The notes under the pieces are model-generated. The model saw nothing but the letters and a program-made list of their open reading frames with translations. It was not told where the DNA came from and did no database searches. Below, one piece after another: positions 8,150-16,186 of a stretch of DNA of 64,000 nt. A program made the position numbers and the translations under genes. Source of the DNA: Enterobacter genomosp. O (lineage in GTDB: Bacteria > Pseudomonadota > Gammaproteobacteria > Enterobacterales > Enterobacteriaceae). Every line of letters starts with the position of its first letter. The stretch's first letter is position 1. The stretch covers positions 558,001 to 622,000 of the forward strand of contig NZ_LECZ01000027.1 in the NCBI RefSeq assembly GCF_001022965.1, written 5' to 3'.

Positions 8150-8464
8150 ATGAAAAAGCTTCTGATATGTTGTTTGTTCGGTAATACCGCAAACGCTCTT
8201 GCCAAAAAAATGCAGTCCCTGGCAGAACAAGAAGGCTACCCACTGATGATTAGCGCCGTTGGGCTGGATAACTTCGCCAGCGTCGCCCCCGCTTTTGACG
8301 GTTTTCTTATCGCGCCGCACATTCAGTACAAACTCGATGAGATACACGCAACGGTGGGCAATACGCGTTCAATCGCCATCATTGAGAGTCTTCCCTACGC
8401 GTCTCTGGACGCGAAGAAGGTGTTCAATTTCGTGAAGGAGCAAATGCCTGAACTGGCTGCCTGA
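8150..8464 (+). CDS. PTS lactose/cellobiose-type IIB-like protein (orphan)
   Basis: 104 residues from the ATG at 8150, which has a strong AGGAGGA 8 bases upstream; a start at 8123 lacks one. It aligns with E. coli ChbB: Cys8 in ICCLFGNTANAL sits where the phospho-accepting Cys of ChbB is, and IAPHIQYKLDEI matches the GPQIAYMLPEI segment. IIB proteins pass phosphate from IIA to a sugar in IIC. No IIA or IIC gene is adjacent, so it must work with a distant partner or have a regulatory role. Confidence 0.8.
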   Translation: MKKLLICCLFGNTANALAKKMQSLAEQEGYPLMISAVGLDNFASVAPAFDGFLIAPHIQYKLDEIHATVGNTRSIAIIESLPYASLDAKKVFNFVKEQMPELAA

Positions 8465-8470
8465 CAGACA

Positions 8471-8493
8471 AGGCCGCATCGCTATTGCGGCCT
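8471..8493 (+). terminator. Hairpin after the IIB-like gene
   Basis: AGGCCGCA / TGCGGCCT, 8-bp perfect stem with a 7-base loop, 6 bases after the stop. There is no T-run, so it may act as a weak terminator or a 3'-end stabiliser. Confidence 0.55.
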
Positions 8494-8598
8494 CCTCGCC
8501 CCCGCAGACAGATAGATGCCATAGAGCGCGAAAAACAGTGATACACTTTCCCCACCTGGTTTATCGTCCCGTCTGAACGGCTCACGACGAAAACGAAT

Positions 8599-8622
8599 GT
8601 AACCAAAATACGAAATGGTCAC
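8599..8622. promoter_or_regulatory. Operator candidate upstream of the efflux TetR
   Basis: GTAACCA-N10-TGGTCAC. It has the same geometry and almost the same arms as the site at 9278-9301 (GTGACCA-N10-TGGTCAC), one mismatch. It lies 40-60 bp before the TetR gene, consistent with autoregulation. Confidence 0.6.
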
Positions 8623-8660
8623 TCATTGTCAATCGTAGCCCGTCACGCTAAGCTTAAATA

Positions 8661-9275
8661 ATGACTAAAAATATGAACGCCCCATCAACGCGTGGTCCCC
8701 TTGACCACTCTGTCAGAGAGCAAATCGTCGAAGCGGCTTTTGAGCACTTCGGCCACTATGGCTATGAAAAAACCACCGTGGCCGAACTGGCTAAATCCAT
8801 CGGTTTTTCAAAGTCCTACATTTATAAATTTTTCGATTCCAAACAGGCTATTGGCGAGGTGATCTGCGCTAACCGCCTGGAGTTGATCATGGCGGCCGTG
8901 CTTGCGGCCATCAAAGATTCGCCGTCAGCAAGCGAAAAACTACGCCGTCTTTTCAAAGCGCTTACCGAGGCAGGCAGCGAGCTGTTTTTCCACGATCGTA
9001 AGCTTTACGACATTGCCGCCGTTGCCGCACGCGAGCAGTGGCCGTCGACTGAACGGTATGCAGAAAGCCTGATGAAGCTGATTGAGAGCATCATTATCGA
9101 AGGCAGGCAGGCCGGCGAGTTCGAGAGAAAAACGCCGCTGGATGAGGTCACCCAGGCCATCCACATGGTGATGTGCCCTTATATTAATCCCGTACAGCTG
9201 CAGTACAACCTCGAGACGGCCCCCGCTGCGGCGGTGCTGCTCTCTTCGCTGGTTTTAAGAAGCCTGGCCCCCTAA
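8661..9275 (+). CDS. TetR family regulator of the RND efflux pair
   Basis: 204 residues (an alternative ATG four codons in, at 8673). HTH at about 23-60 with FGHYGYEKTTVAELAKSIGFSKSYIYKFFDSK, then a helical ligand domain. It is immediately upstream of, and in the same direction as, the RND adaptor/pump genes, with only 75 bp between. A shared 7-10-7 dyad occurs before both transcription units, which makes this protein the likely repressor of both. Ligand not deducible. Confidence 0.9.
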   Translation: MTKNMNAPSTRGPLDHSVREQIVEAAFEHFGHYGYEKTTVAELAKSIGFSKSYIYKFFDSKQAIGEVICANRLELIMAAVLAAIKDSPSASEKLRRLFKALTEAGSELFFHDRKLYDIAAVAAREQWPSTERYAESLMKLIESIIIEGRQAGEFERKTPLDEVTQAIHMVMCPYINPVQLQYNLETAPAAAVLLSSLVLRSLAP

Positions 9276-9277
9276 TT

Positions 9278-9301
9278 TGTGACCATTGACTTTATTGGTC
9301 A
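9278..9301. promoter_or_regulatory. Operator and promoter region of the RND efflux operon
   Basis: Perfect dyad GTGACCA (9278-9284), 10-base centre, TGGTCAC (9295-9301). A -35-like TTGACT (9285-9290) lies inside the centre, with a weak GAGAAT -10 candidate at 9308-9313 (17-bp spacing). Binding would occlude the -35. It is the partner of the site at 8599-8622. Confidence 0.65.
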
Positions 9302-9350
9302 CTAGTCAGAGAATGCGGATACCGTCCTGTTACGTCGATAAGGTTTCCCC

Positions 9351-10460
9351 ATGCTCAGGCTCACTTCAGCCCGCGTTGCCGTTTGTCTCCTGCCGTTTGC
9401 CCTGGTGGCGTGCGGCGATAATTCCGCGAGTGACGATCCGCGCACTCAGCCACCGCTCGTCAGATCCGCCTCGGTCGAGCTTGCGAACAATACCGACCGC
9501 GCCTTTACGGGGGTGGTGGTCGCCAGAACGCAAAGCGATTTAGGCTTCAGGGTTCAGGGAAAAATCCTCGAACGCCTGGTGGATACCGGGCAGACCGTCA
9601 AGCAGGGTCAGCCGTTGCTGCGCCTCGATCCGGTTGACCTCAAATTACAGGCCCAGGCGCAGCAGCGCGCGGTGGATGCCGCCCGGGCGCGTGAGCGAAA
9701 AGCGTCCAGCGATGAGGCGCGCTATCGCGGCCTTGTGGCATCCGGCGCCGTGTCTGCTTCGGAGTATGACCAGATCAAAGCCGCGGCCGATACGGCCAGG
9801 GCCGAGCTCAGCGCGGCCCGCGCGCAGGCTAACGTGGCGCAAAACGCCACCGGCTACGCCGTACTGCTGGCAGATTCAGACGGCGTGGTGATGGAAACGC
9901 TCGCCGAGCCGGGCCAGGTCGTCAGCGCCGGTCAGGTGGTGATCCGGCTTGCCAGAGCGGGACAGCGTGAAGCGCTTGTGCAGTTCCCGGAGACCTTGCG
10001 CCCTGCCGTCGGCAGCGAGGCGCAGGCTACGCTGTATGGCAACGAAAAGCACCCGGTCACCGCAACGCTGCGCCAGCTCTCTGATTCAGCGGACGCCGCT
10101 ACCCGCACCTTTGAAGCACGATACGTCCTGGAAGGGGCCCTGGCCAACGCGCCGCTGGGGGCCACCGTCACGTTGAACATTGCAGACGCGAAAGCGCAAG
10201 GCCAGGTCATGCAGGTTCCGCTGGCCTCGCTCTACGATGCGGGCAAAGGCCCCGGCGTCTGGCGCATTTCCGCTCCGCCGGCAAAGGTCGCCTGGACGCC
10301 CGTCAACGTGCTGAGCGTGGGTGAAGCTGCGGCGCAGGTCACGGGCGGCGTGAAGCCCGGCGAGAAGATCGTTGCGTTAGGCGCGCATCTTCTGCACGAG
10401 GGTGAAGTCGTCAGGCTTGCCGTACAACGCGATGCCACCCGCGCGGAGAACACGCCATGA
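9351..10460 (+). CDS. RND efflux periplasmic adaptor lipoprotein (MFP)
   Basis: 369 residues. The N-terminus is a lipoprotein signal with lipobox LVAC at about residues 18-21, so it is anchored in the inner membrane. The lipoyl half-motifs (GFRVQGKILERLVDTGQTVKQGQPLLRLDP and later ADSDGVVMETLAEPGQVVSAGQVVIRL) flank a coiled-coil hairpin rich in Ala, Arg and Gln. Membrane-fusion proteins join an RND pump to an outer-membrane channel. Its stop overlaps the pump start (ATGA). No outer-membrane factor gene follows, so TolC is the likely third part. Confidence 0.92.
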   Translation: MLRLTSARVAVCLLPFALVACGDNSASDDPRTQPPLVRSASVELANNTDRAFTGVVVARTQSDLGFRVQGKILERLVDTGQTVKQGQPLLRLDPVDLKLQAQAQQRAVDAARARERKASSDEARYRGLVASGAVSASEYDQIKAAADTARAELSAARAQANVAQNATGYAVLLADSDGVVMETLAEPGQVVSAGQVVIRLARAGQREALVQFPETLRPAVGSEAQATLYGNEKHPVTATLRQLSDSADAATRTFEARYVLEGALANAPLGATVTLNIADAKAQGQVMQVPLASLYDAGKGPGVWRISAPPAKVAWTPVNVLSVGEAAAQVTGGVKPGEKIVALGAHLLHEGEVVRLAVQRDATRAENTP

Positions 10461-13400
10461 GCGGAAGCCGCTTTAACCTGTCAGCGCTTGCCGTTCGCGA
10501 GCGTTCAGTCACGCTGTTTCTGATCGTTCTCGTGACGATTGCCGGTATTTACGCCTTTTTTGGGCTTGGACGCGCGGAAGATCCGCCCTTCACCGTAAAG
10601 CAGATGACGGTGATCACCGTCTGGCCGGGTGCCACCGCGCAGGAAATTCAGGATCAGGTTGCCGAACCGCTGGAGAAGCGCCTGCAGGAACTCAAATGGT
10701 ATGACCGGACGGAAACCTATACCCGCCCCGGCATGGCCTTTATCACCCTGTCATTGCAGGACAAAACGCCGCCCGCTGAGGTGCAGGACGAGTTCTACCA
10801 GGCGCGCAAGAAGCTTGGAGACGAGTCCCAGCGTCTTCCGGCGGGCGTCATCGGCCCGATGATGAATGACGAATTCGCGGATGTCACCTTTGCCCTCTTT
10901 GCCTTAAAGGCGAAGGGCGAGCCCCAGCGGCAGCTGGTGCGCGATGCCGAAGGCCTGCGCCAGCAGCTTCTGCACGTGCCTGGCGTGAAGAAAGTCAACA
11001 TTATCGGCGAACAGGCCGAACGGATTTATATCTCCTTCTCGCACGATCGTCTGGCGACGATGGGACTCTCGCAGCAGGATATTTTCAATGCGCTTAACAG
11101 CCAGAACGCGTTAACCGCTGCGGGTGCCATTGAGACCCGGGGCGCGCAGATATTCATCCGCCTGGACGGTGCCTTTGATGAACTGCAGAAGATCCGCGAT
11201 ACGCCATTTGTTGCTCAGGGGAAAACGCTCAAGCTCTCCGATGTGGCAACGGTTGAGCGCGGCTACGAAGATCCCCCGACGATGCTGATACGCAATCAGC
11301 ACGAGCCCGCCCTTCTGCTGGGCATCGTGATGCGTGAAGGGTGGAACGGCCTGTCGCTGGGTAAAGCGCTGGATGCGGAAACGGCAAAAATTAATGATGC
11401 CCTTCCTCTCGGCATGACCCTGACCAAAGTCACCGACCAATCCGTGAATATCCGCTCGTCGGTTGATGAGTTTATGATCAAATTCTTCGTTGCCCTGCTC
11501 GTGGTGATGGTGGTCTGTTTTGTCAGCATGGGCTGGCGCGTGGGCGTGGTGGTGGCGGCGGCGGTCCCGCTGACGCTGGCGGTCGTCTTCGTGGTGATGG
11601 AGGCCGCGGGGATTAACTTTGACCGCGTCACGCTGGGCTCCCTGATCCTCGCCCTCGGCCTGCTGGTTGATGATGCCATTATCGCCATCGAAATGATGGT
11701 GGTGAAGATGGAGGAAGGTTACGACAGAATCAAAGCCTCAGCCTACGCCTGGAGCCATACCGCCGCGCCCATGCTGGCGGGTACTCTGGTGACGGCCATT
11801 GGCTTTATGCCGAATGGTTTTGCCCAGTCGACCGCCGGGGAATACACCAGCAATATGTTCTGGATTGTCGGTCTCGCCCTGATTGCGTCGTGGTTTGTCG
11901 CCGTGGTGTTCACCCCTTATCTGGGTGTGAAGATCCTGCCGAACATTCCAGAAGTAGAAGGCGGACATGCCGCCATCTATAACACGCCCCGATACAACCG
12001 TTTTCGCCAGCTGCTTGGCCGCGTTATCGCCAGAAAATGGCGGGTGGCCGGCTCCGTGGTCGCCATCTTCATCCTGGCCGTGCTCGGCATGGGGCTGGTG
12101 AAAAAACAATTCTTCCCGACCTCCGATCGCCCGGAAGTGCTGGTTGAGGTGCAGATGCCCTACGGCACCTCAATTGCCCAGACCAGCGCCGCCTCTGCGA
12201 AAATAGAAGCCTGGCTGAGCAAGCAGCCGGAGGCCAAAATCGTTACCGCCTATATTGGTCAGGGTTCACCGCGTTTTTATCTGGCAATGGCGCCCGAGCT
12301 TCCCGACCCTTCATTTGCGAAAATCGTGATCCTGACGGACAGCGAGACGTCTCGCGAGGCGCTGAAGTTCAGGCTCAGGGAGGCCGTCGCCAGCGGCCTT
12401 GCGCCCGAAGCCCGCGTGCGGGTGACGCAGCTGGTATTCGGCCCCTACTCTCCCTTCCCGGTCGCCTGGCGCGTATCGGGGCCGGACGTCGATACCGTGC
12501 GCGACATCGCGGATAAGGTAAAAGCCGTGCTCCAGGCAAGCCCGATGATGCGAACCGTTAACACCGACTGGGGATCGCGGGTGCCCGTTTTACATTTCAC
12601 CCTCGATCAGAACCGCCTGCAGGCCACCGGCTTAACCTCCAGCACCGTCGCCCAGCAGCTCCAGTTTCTGTTATCGGGCGTGCCGATTACCGCCGTGCGG
12701 GAAGACATTCGTTCGGTAGAGGTGATGGGCCGCGCGGCAGGCGATATCCGCCTCGATCCGGCAAAAATCGAGGGCTTCACCCTTGTAGGTAATGCGGGAC
12801 AGCGCGTTCCGCTGTCTCAGATCGGCAAGATTGAGATCGGCATGGAAGACCCGCTTCTGCGCCGTCGCGATCGCACCCCCACTATTACCGTGCGGGGCGA
12901 CATAGCCGACAATCTTCAGCCGCCGGACGTGTCGACCGCCATAATGAAACAGCTCCAGCCGATTGTTGATACGCTGCCGGCCGGCTACCGCATCGACATG
13001 GCGGGGTCGATTGAAGAATCGGGCAAAGCCACGCAGGCCATGTTGCCGCTGTTCCCGATCATGATTGCCCTGACGCTGCTGATCATCATTTTGCAGGTGC
13101 GTTCTCTTTCGGCGATGGTAATGGTGTTCCTTACCGCTCCGCTGGGGTTGATTGGCGTTGTGCCGACCCTGCTGATCTTTAATCAGCCGTTCGGCATCAA
13201 CGCCCTGGTGGGCCTGATCGCCCTGTCAGGCATTCTTATGCGCAATACGCTGATTCTGATCGGGCAAATCGATCATAACCAGAAGGACGGCCTCGATCCG
13301 TTCCAGGCGGTGGTTGAAGCGACGGTCCAGCGTGCGCGTCCGGTATTACTGACTGCCATGGCCGCCGTGCTGGCGTTCATTCCCCTGACGCATTCCGTAT

Positions 13401-13546
13401 TCTGGGGAACGCTGGCCTGGACGCTGATCGGCGGAACGCTGGGCGGAACGATAATAACGCTCGTCTTCCTGCCCGCGATGTATGCGATCTGGTTCCGGAT
13501 CCGCCCTGTGGAACAACGCGTGCAGCCCACCACGGAAAACGTGTAA
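10457..13546 (+). CDS. RND multidrug efflux pump (HAE1/AcrB superfamily)
   Basis: 1029 residues, the normal length for a proton-driven RND transporter with twelve membrane spans and two large periplasmic loops. TM1 begins at about 17 (VTLFLIVLVTIAGIYAFFGLG). The proton-relay pair is visible in GLLVDDAIIAIEM at about 400-412, as the Asp-Asp of AcrB. The second half repeats the layout (PLFPIMIALTLLIIILQV near 870). The sequence is nearer to the single-adaptor MexK/TriC-like branch than to AcrB by impression only. Substrates unknown. Co-transcribed with the adaptor. Confidence 0.93.
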   Translation: MSGSRFNLSALAVRERSVTLFLIVLVTIAGIYAFFGLGRAEDPPFTVKQMTVITVWPGATAQEIQDQVAEPLEKRLQELKWYDRTETYTRPGMAFITLSLQDKTPPAEVQDEFYQARKKLGDESQRLPAGVIGPMMNDEFADVTFALFALKAKGEPQRQLVRDAEGLRQQLLHVPGVKKVNIIGEQAERIYISFSHDRLATMGLSQQDIFNALNSQNALTAAGAIETRGAQIFIRLDGAFDELQKIRDTPFVAQGKTLKLSDVATVERGYEDPPTMLIRNQHEPALLLGIVMREGWNGLSLGKALDAETAKINDALPLGMTLTKVTDQSVNIRSSVDEFMIKFFVALLVVMVVCFVSMGWRVGVVVAAAVPLTLAVVFVVMEAAGINFDRVTLGSLILALGLLVDDAIIAIEMMVVKMEEGYDRIKASAYAWSHTAAPMLAGTLVTAIGFMPNGFAQSTAGEYTSNMFWIVGLALIASWFVAVVFTPYLGVKILPNIPEVEGGHAAIYNTPRYNRFRQLLGRVIARKWRVAGSVVAIFILAVLGMGLVKKQFFPTSDRPEVLVEVQMPYGTSIAQTSAASAKIEAWLSKQPEAKIVTAYIGQGSPRFYLAMAPELPDPSFAKIVILTDSETSREALKFRLREAVASGLAPEARVRVTQLVFGPYSPFPVAWRVSGPDVDTVRDIADKVKAVLQASPMMRTVNTDWGSRVPVLHFTLDQNRLQATGLTSSTVAQQLQFLLSGVPITAVREDIRSVEVMGRAAGDIRLDPAKIEGFTLVGNAGQRVPLSQIGKIEIGMEDPLLRRRDRTPTITVRGDIADNLQPPDVSTAIMKQLQPIVDTLPAGYRIDMAGSIEESGKATQAMLPLFPIMIALTLLIIILQVRSLSAMVMVFLTAPLGLIGVVPTLLIFNQPFGINALVGLIALSGILMRNTLILIGQIDHNQKDGLDPFQAVVEATVQRARPVLLTAMAAVLAFIPLTHSVFWGTLAWTLIGGTLGGTIITLVFLPAMYAIWFRIRPVEQRVQPTTENV

Positions 13547-13547
13547 A

Positions 13548-13560
13548 CTACCATCGGTAG
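13548..13560. promoter_or_regulatory. Operator candidate of the second TetR
   Basis: CTACC-ATC-GGTAG, 5-bp arms, starting right after the pump stop and ending 20 bases before the TetR start. It shares the pattern YTAC-N5-GTAR with the centre of the dyad at 14188-14226, which suggests that one protein binds both. Confidence 0.5.
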
Positions 13561-13580
13561 ATAACTATATTGAGGAAAGC

Positions 13581-14174
13581 ATGGTTGTTAAGCGCTTAAG
13601 AAAAGAGGACCGCCGCGTTCAGCTACTGGAAGTTGCGCGTGGGATCGTCCGCCAGCAAGGCACGGAGGCACTGACGCTGGGCTATCTGGCTGAACGGGCC
13701 AACGTGACAAAGCCTATTCCCTACGATCACTTCGGCGATCGCGAAGGGCTGCTGATGGCGCTGTACCAGGATTATAGCGATCGGCAGCTGGCTAAATTCC
13801 GTGAGACGCTGGCGGTAGACAGCAAAACGCTGGAAAAGACAATCCGCTTTTTCAGCGCTGCCTATATCGATTGCGCGATTACCGCCGGCCCGGAAACCGG
13901 GCCAATCGCCGCGGCGCTGTCCGGTTCCCACGCGCTGCAGACGTTCCGGGAAGCCTGCGTGGCCGAATGCGCCGACTGCCTGCGCACCGCGCTTTCTCCT
14001 TTTATCGTGCTGAAAGGTGTCCAGGGTGAAGCGGTGCTGACGGCCATCATTGGTGCGGCGGACGCGCTCAGTACCGCCGCGGGTAACGGCGTGCTCGCCC
14101 GAAATGTGGCGGAAGATATGCTCAGCGGCGCCATGTCCGGCGTGCTGGAGACCTACGCCAATAGCACAAAATGA
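13581..14174 (+). CDS. TetR/AcrR family regulator
   Basis: 197 residues from the ATG at 13581 with GAGGA 6 bases before; the open frame extends upstream into the pump gene but has no better start. HTH region VARGIVRQQGTEALTLGYLAERANVTKPIPYDHFGDREGLL at about 15-55 and a helical C-terminal domain. It is followed by an oxidoreductase gene under a nested dyad containing the same core as the site before this gene, so it probably represses itself and the oxidoreductase. Confidence 0.9.
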   Translation: MVVKRLRKEDRRVQLLEVARGIVRQQGTEALTLGYLAERANVTKPIPYDHFGDREGLLMALYQDYSDRQLAKFRETLAVDSKTLEKTIRFFSAAYIDCAITAGPETGPIAAALSGSHALQTFREACVAECADCLRTALSPFIVLKGVQGEAVLTAIIGAADALSTAAGNGVLARNVAEDMLSGAMSGVLETYANSTK

Positions 14175-14187
14175 TCGTAGCAGGCGG

Positions 14188-14226
14188 ATTGACACCTAAG
14201 TTACCAATAGTAATATAGGTGTCAAT
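14188..14226. promoter_or_regulatory. Nested 39-bp dyad over the oxidoreductase promoter
   Basis: Outer arms ATTGACACCTA (14188-14198) and TAGGTGTCAAT (14216-14226) are a perfect 11-bp inverted repeat. An inner TTAC-N5-GTAA (14201-14213) has the same centre, 14207. The left arm contains a consensus -35 TTGACA (14189-14194); AATATA/ATATAG near 14212-14218 can serve as the -10. The whole promoter core is therefore inside the palindrome, ideal for a repressor; TetR 13581-14174 is the candidate. Confidence 0.65.
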
Positions 14227-14248
14227 TCACTCCCCTGTTGAGGTTTCT

Positions 14249-14848
14249 ATGTCTGCTACAAACATCATCAAGAATGCGCTGATCGTGACGGCTCACCCTG
14301 TCGAAAATTCGTTATCTCATTCACTGGCAGATCGCATTGCCGGAAAGCTTCGCGAACAAGGTATGCAGGTCGAGATTGCCGACCTGCATGCCGAAGGCTT
14401 TAATTCGGCCATGACTCGACCCGATCTGGATTTGTATCACGGTGATGCCAGCGCCCTCCCCGACGATATTCTACACGAGCAGCAGCGCGTCGAGCGTGCG
14501 GATATGCTGGTGTTTGTCTTCCCGGTGTACTGGTGGTCGGTTCCCGCGCTGTTGAAAGGCTGGTTCGATCGCGTACTGACCCTAAACTGGGCGTACAAGG
14601 TGGCAGAAGATGGCCGGATTGTCGGTAATTTACGTGACGTTCCCGTTCACCTTATCGCTACTGCCGGCACCGACGCTAGCGGGTTCGATAAGCATGGTTA
14701 TTCAACGGCGATGCAGACGCAGATCGTCGAGGGCGTCTTCGGCTTCTGCGGTTTGAAGAACGTTACGCTCGATATCCTTTATCAGGCTGATACGGCGACG
14801 CCTGCTCAGGTTGAGGATTTCCTGCAAAGCCTCGGCAATATTAAATAA
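14249..14848 (+). CDS. NAD(P)H oxidoreductase, flavodoxin-like fold (MdaB/KefF type)
   Basis: 199 residues. The ATG at 14249 is chosen because it follows GAGG and lies outside the dyad; an in-frame start at 14219 would fall within the palindrome. Early ALIVTAHPVENSLSHSLADRI is the phosphate/FMN-binding loop of this family; VFPVYWWSVPALLKGWFDRVL near residue 90 is its most conserved segment. These flavoproteins reduce quinones or other electrophiles by two electrons, using NAD(P)H. Likely induced when the upstream TetR is released. Confidence 0.9.
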   Translation: MSATNIIKNALIVTAHPVENSLSHSLADRIAGKLREQGMQVEIADLHAEGFNSAMTRPDLDLYHGDASALPDDILHEQQRVERADMLVFVFPVYWWSVPALLKGWFDRVLTLNWAYKVAEDGRIVGNLRDVPVHLIATAGTDASGFDKHGYSTAMQTQIVEGVFGFCGLKNVTLDILYQADTATPAQVEDFLQSLGNIK

Positions 14849-14968
14849 TATCAGCCAGTGAACTTTATATCATCCGGGCGCAACGCTGACGTTGTGTAGC
14901 ACCAATATTATAATGTCACTTTTTGCGGCATATAAGGATACAACCTTCGCTGCAACAAGGACATCCGG

Positions 14969-15220
14969 ATGCTGGTGACTGTGTCAGATATAGAATTAAA
15001 CCGCGTTAACGTCATTCAGGCGGTCTGTGAAAAGCGGCTCAGACGGCGTGATGCAGCCGCTCATCTGGAACTGACTGAACTGCAGGTACAGCGGCTGGTC
15101 AACCGTTACCGTGAATCAGGCGCAGCAGCACTGGCTCACGGCCACAGGGGAAAGCCCGGCAATCATTGTTATTGTCTGCCTGACCCCTTTAAACTTCATG
15201 TACTGGCTCTGGTGCACTGA
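14969..15220 (+). pseudogene. Truncated ISNCY-type transposase, N-terminal HTH only
   Basis: 83 residues starting MLVTVSDIELNRVNVIQAV, with CEKRLRRRDAAAHLELTELQVQRLVNRYRESG, the N-terminal helix-turn-helix typical of ISNCY-family transposases. The reading frame stops after residue 83, and no catalytic DDE part follows on either strand. The preceding sequence from about 14893 (TGTGTAGCACCAATATTATA) may be the old left end of the element. A decayed insertion-sequence remnant that marks past transfer or rearrangement next to the efflux cluster. Confidence 0.75.
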
Positions 15221-15296
15221 GAGCCATCAACCCCGTATTAGCCAATCCGGAAGAATTCAGAGCCAGTCTGATAAAATAGAGCAGACATCCCGGCCT

Positions 15297-15734
15297 TCAT
15301 TTAGCACTACGAATGCAGGTGGCAGGGCGGTAGAAAATGATTTCAGGGTCACCTTCATCAAGGTTGTCTATGTAACCGCTTGGTCTGAAGCCCAACCTGA
15401 CAAACAACTCCTGCATCTGCCTGTTCGACATGTTGGCGGAACCGAACAATTTCGAGTCGGTGATAGCTGACTCGAAATGTCTAACAATTGCTGTGCCTAA
15501 CCCCTGGTTACGATATTCTACGCCTACCATCACCATCTCAATAAAAGGCTGGTCAAAGAAATGGCGCGTTAATACGCCGTAAGCGACCACCCGATTATTT
15601 ACCTCTGCAACACAACAGCACGCCGACCCGAGCCAGTAACGAATTTGGTCACGTCGCGCCATGCTCTCTGCGGCAACTGAGTCGATGGCGCAAAGCGCCT
15701 CATAGTCATCAATACTAGCTGAACGTACGCACAT
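15297..15734 (-). CDS. GNAT family N-acetyltransferase
   Basis: 145 residues, single GNAT domain: MCVRSASIDDYEALCAID at the start, VVAYGVLTRHFFDQPFIEMVMVGVEYRNQGLGTAIVRHFE containing the R/Q-x-x-G-x-G/A acetyl-CoA motif (RNQGLGT), and LFVRLGFRPSGYIDNLD near the end. Acceptor unknown. The 3' end abuts the IS remnant, and the gene looks lower in GC than its neighbours, so it may have arrived with that element. Confidence 0.85.
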   Translation of the reverse strand: MCVRSASIDDYEALCAIDSVAAESMARRDQIRYWLGSACCCVAEVNNRVVAYGVLTRHFFDQPFIEMVMVGVEYRNQGLGTAIVRHFESAITDSKLFGSANMSNRQMQELFVRLGFRPSGYIDNLDEGDPEIIFYRPATCIRSAK

Positions 15735-15950
15735 GATCTCATCTTCTCCGTAGTAGCCAACTGCAATAGTTGTCAGAGTCCGAAGTAGGCTTTCTGAAAC
15801 TTAATCGCAATAAACTGTTTTTTCATTGTGTTACGGAACTCCCTTTTTATACTTGACCATCATAATAAAAAGTTGAAGACAGTTCTCTAAAGAAGAAAAT
15901 GTGACATTTTAAATTTGCAATAACACGTTGCACCTACTGATGTTGGTGTA

Positions 15951-15980
15951 TTGAAGAGAATCTCTCACCAGGGCTATAAC
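15951..15980 (+). promoter_or_regulatory. Promoter candidate for the 16027 ORF / isochorismatase unit
   Basis: TTGAAG (15951-15956), 18-base spacer, TATAAC (15975-15980); predicted start near 15987. The preceding stretch 15735-15950 is AT-rich, and no other gene was seen in it. Confidence 0.4.
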
Positions 15981-16026
15981 TGGACACGATAGTTGCGTTA
16001 ACAGCGAAATAAACAAAGGTCATTGC

Positions 16027-16110
16027 ATGGTTAAGTCAGTTCAGCCAACAACCCCCCTCACCACCACCGACACCTTCGGCGGCGTGGGCGTATCTGTAGC
16101 GAACGACTGA
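16027..16110 (+). CDS. Candidate 27-residue small ORF upstream of the isochorismatase gene
   Basis: ATG at 16027 with AAAGG 7-8 bases before; stop at 16110. The peptide begins MVKSVQPTTP and ends GVGVSVAND. It is rich in Thr, Gly and Val, has no hydrophobic span and no signal peptide. It lies in the 5' region of the isochorismatase-like gene, 76 bp upstream of its start, so it could be a leader peptide, a small free protein or a peptide precursor. Nothing recognised; it could also be a chance ORF. Confidence 0.4.
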   Translation: MVKSVQPTTPLTTTDTFGGVGVSVAND

Positions 16111-16186
16111 CAAACAGAACCTCATCCCCGCCAATCTGGACGGGGAAATGTGTCTCCGTTCATCACCTTCTGAATGGAGAAAGAAA

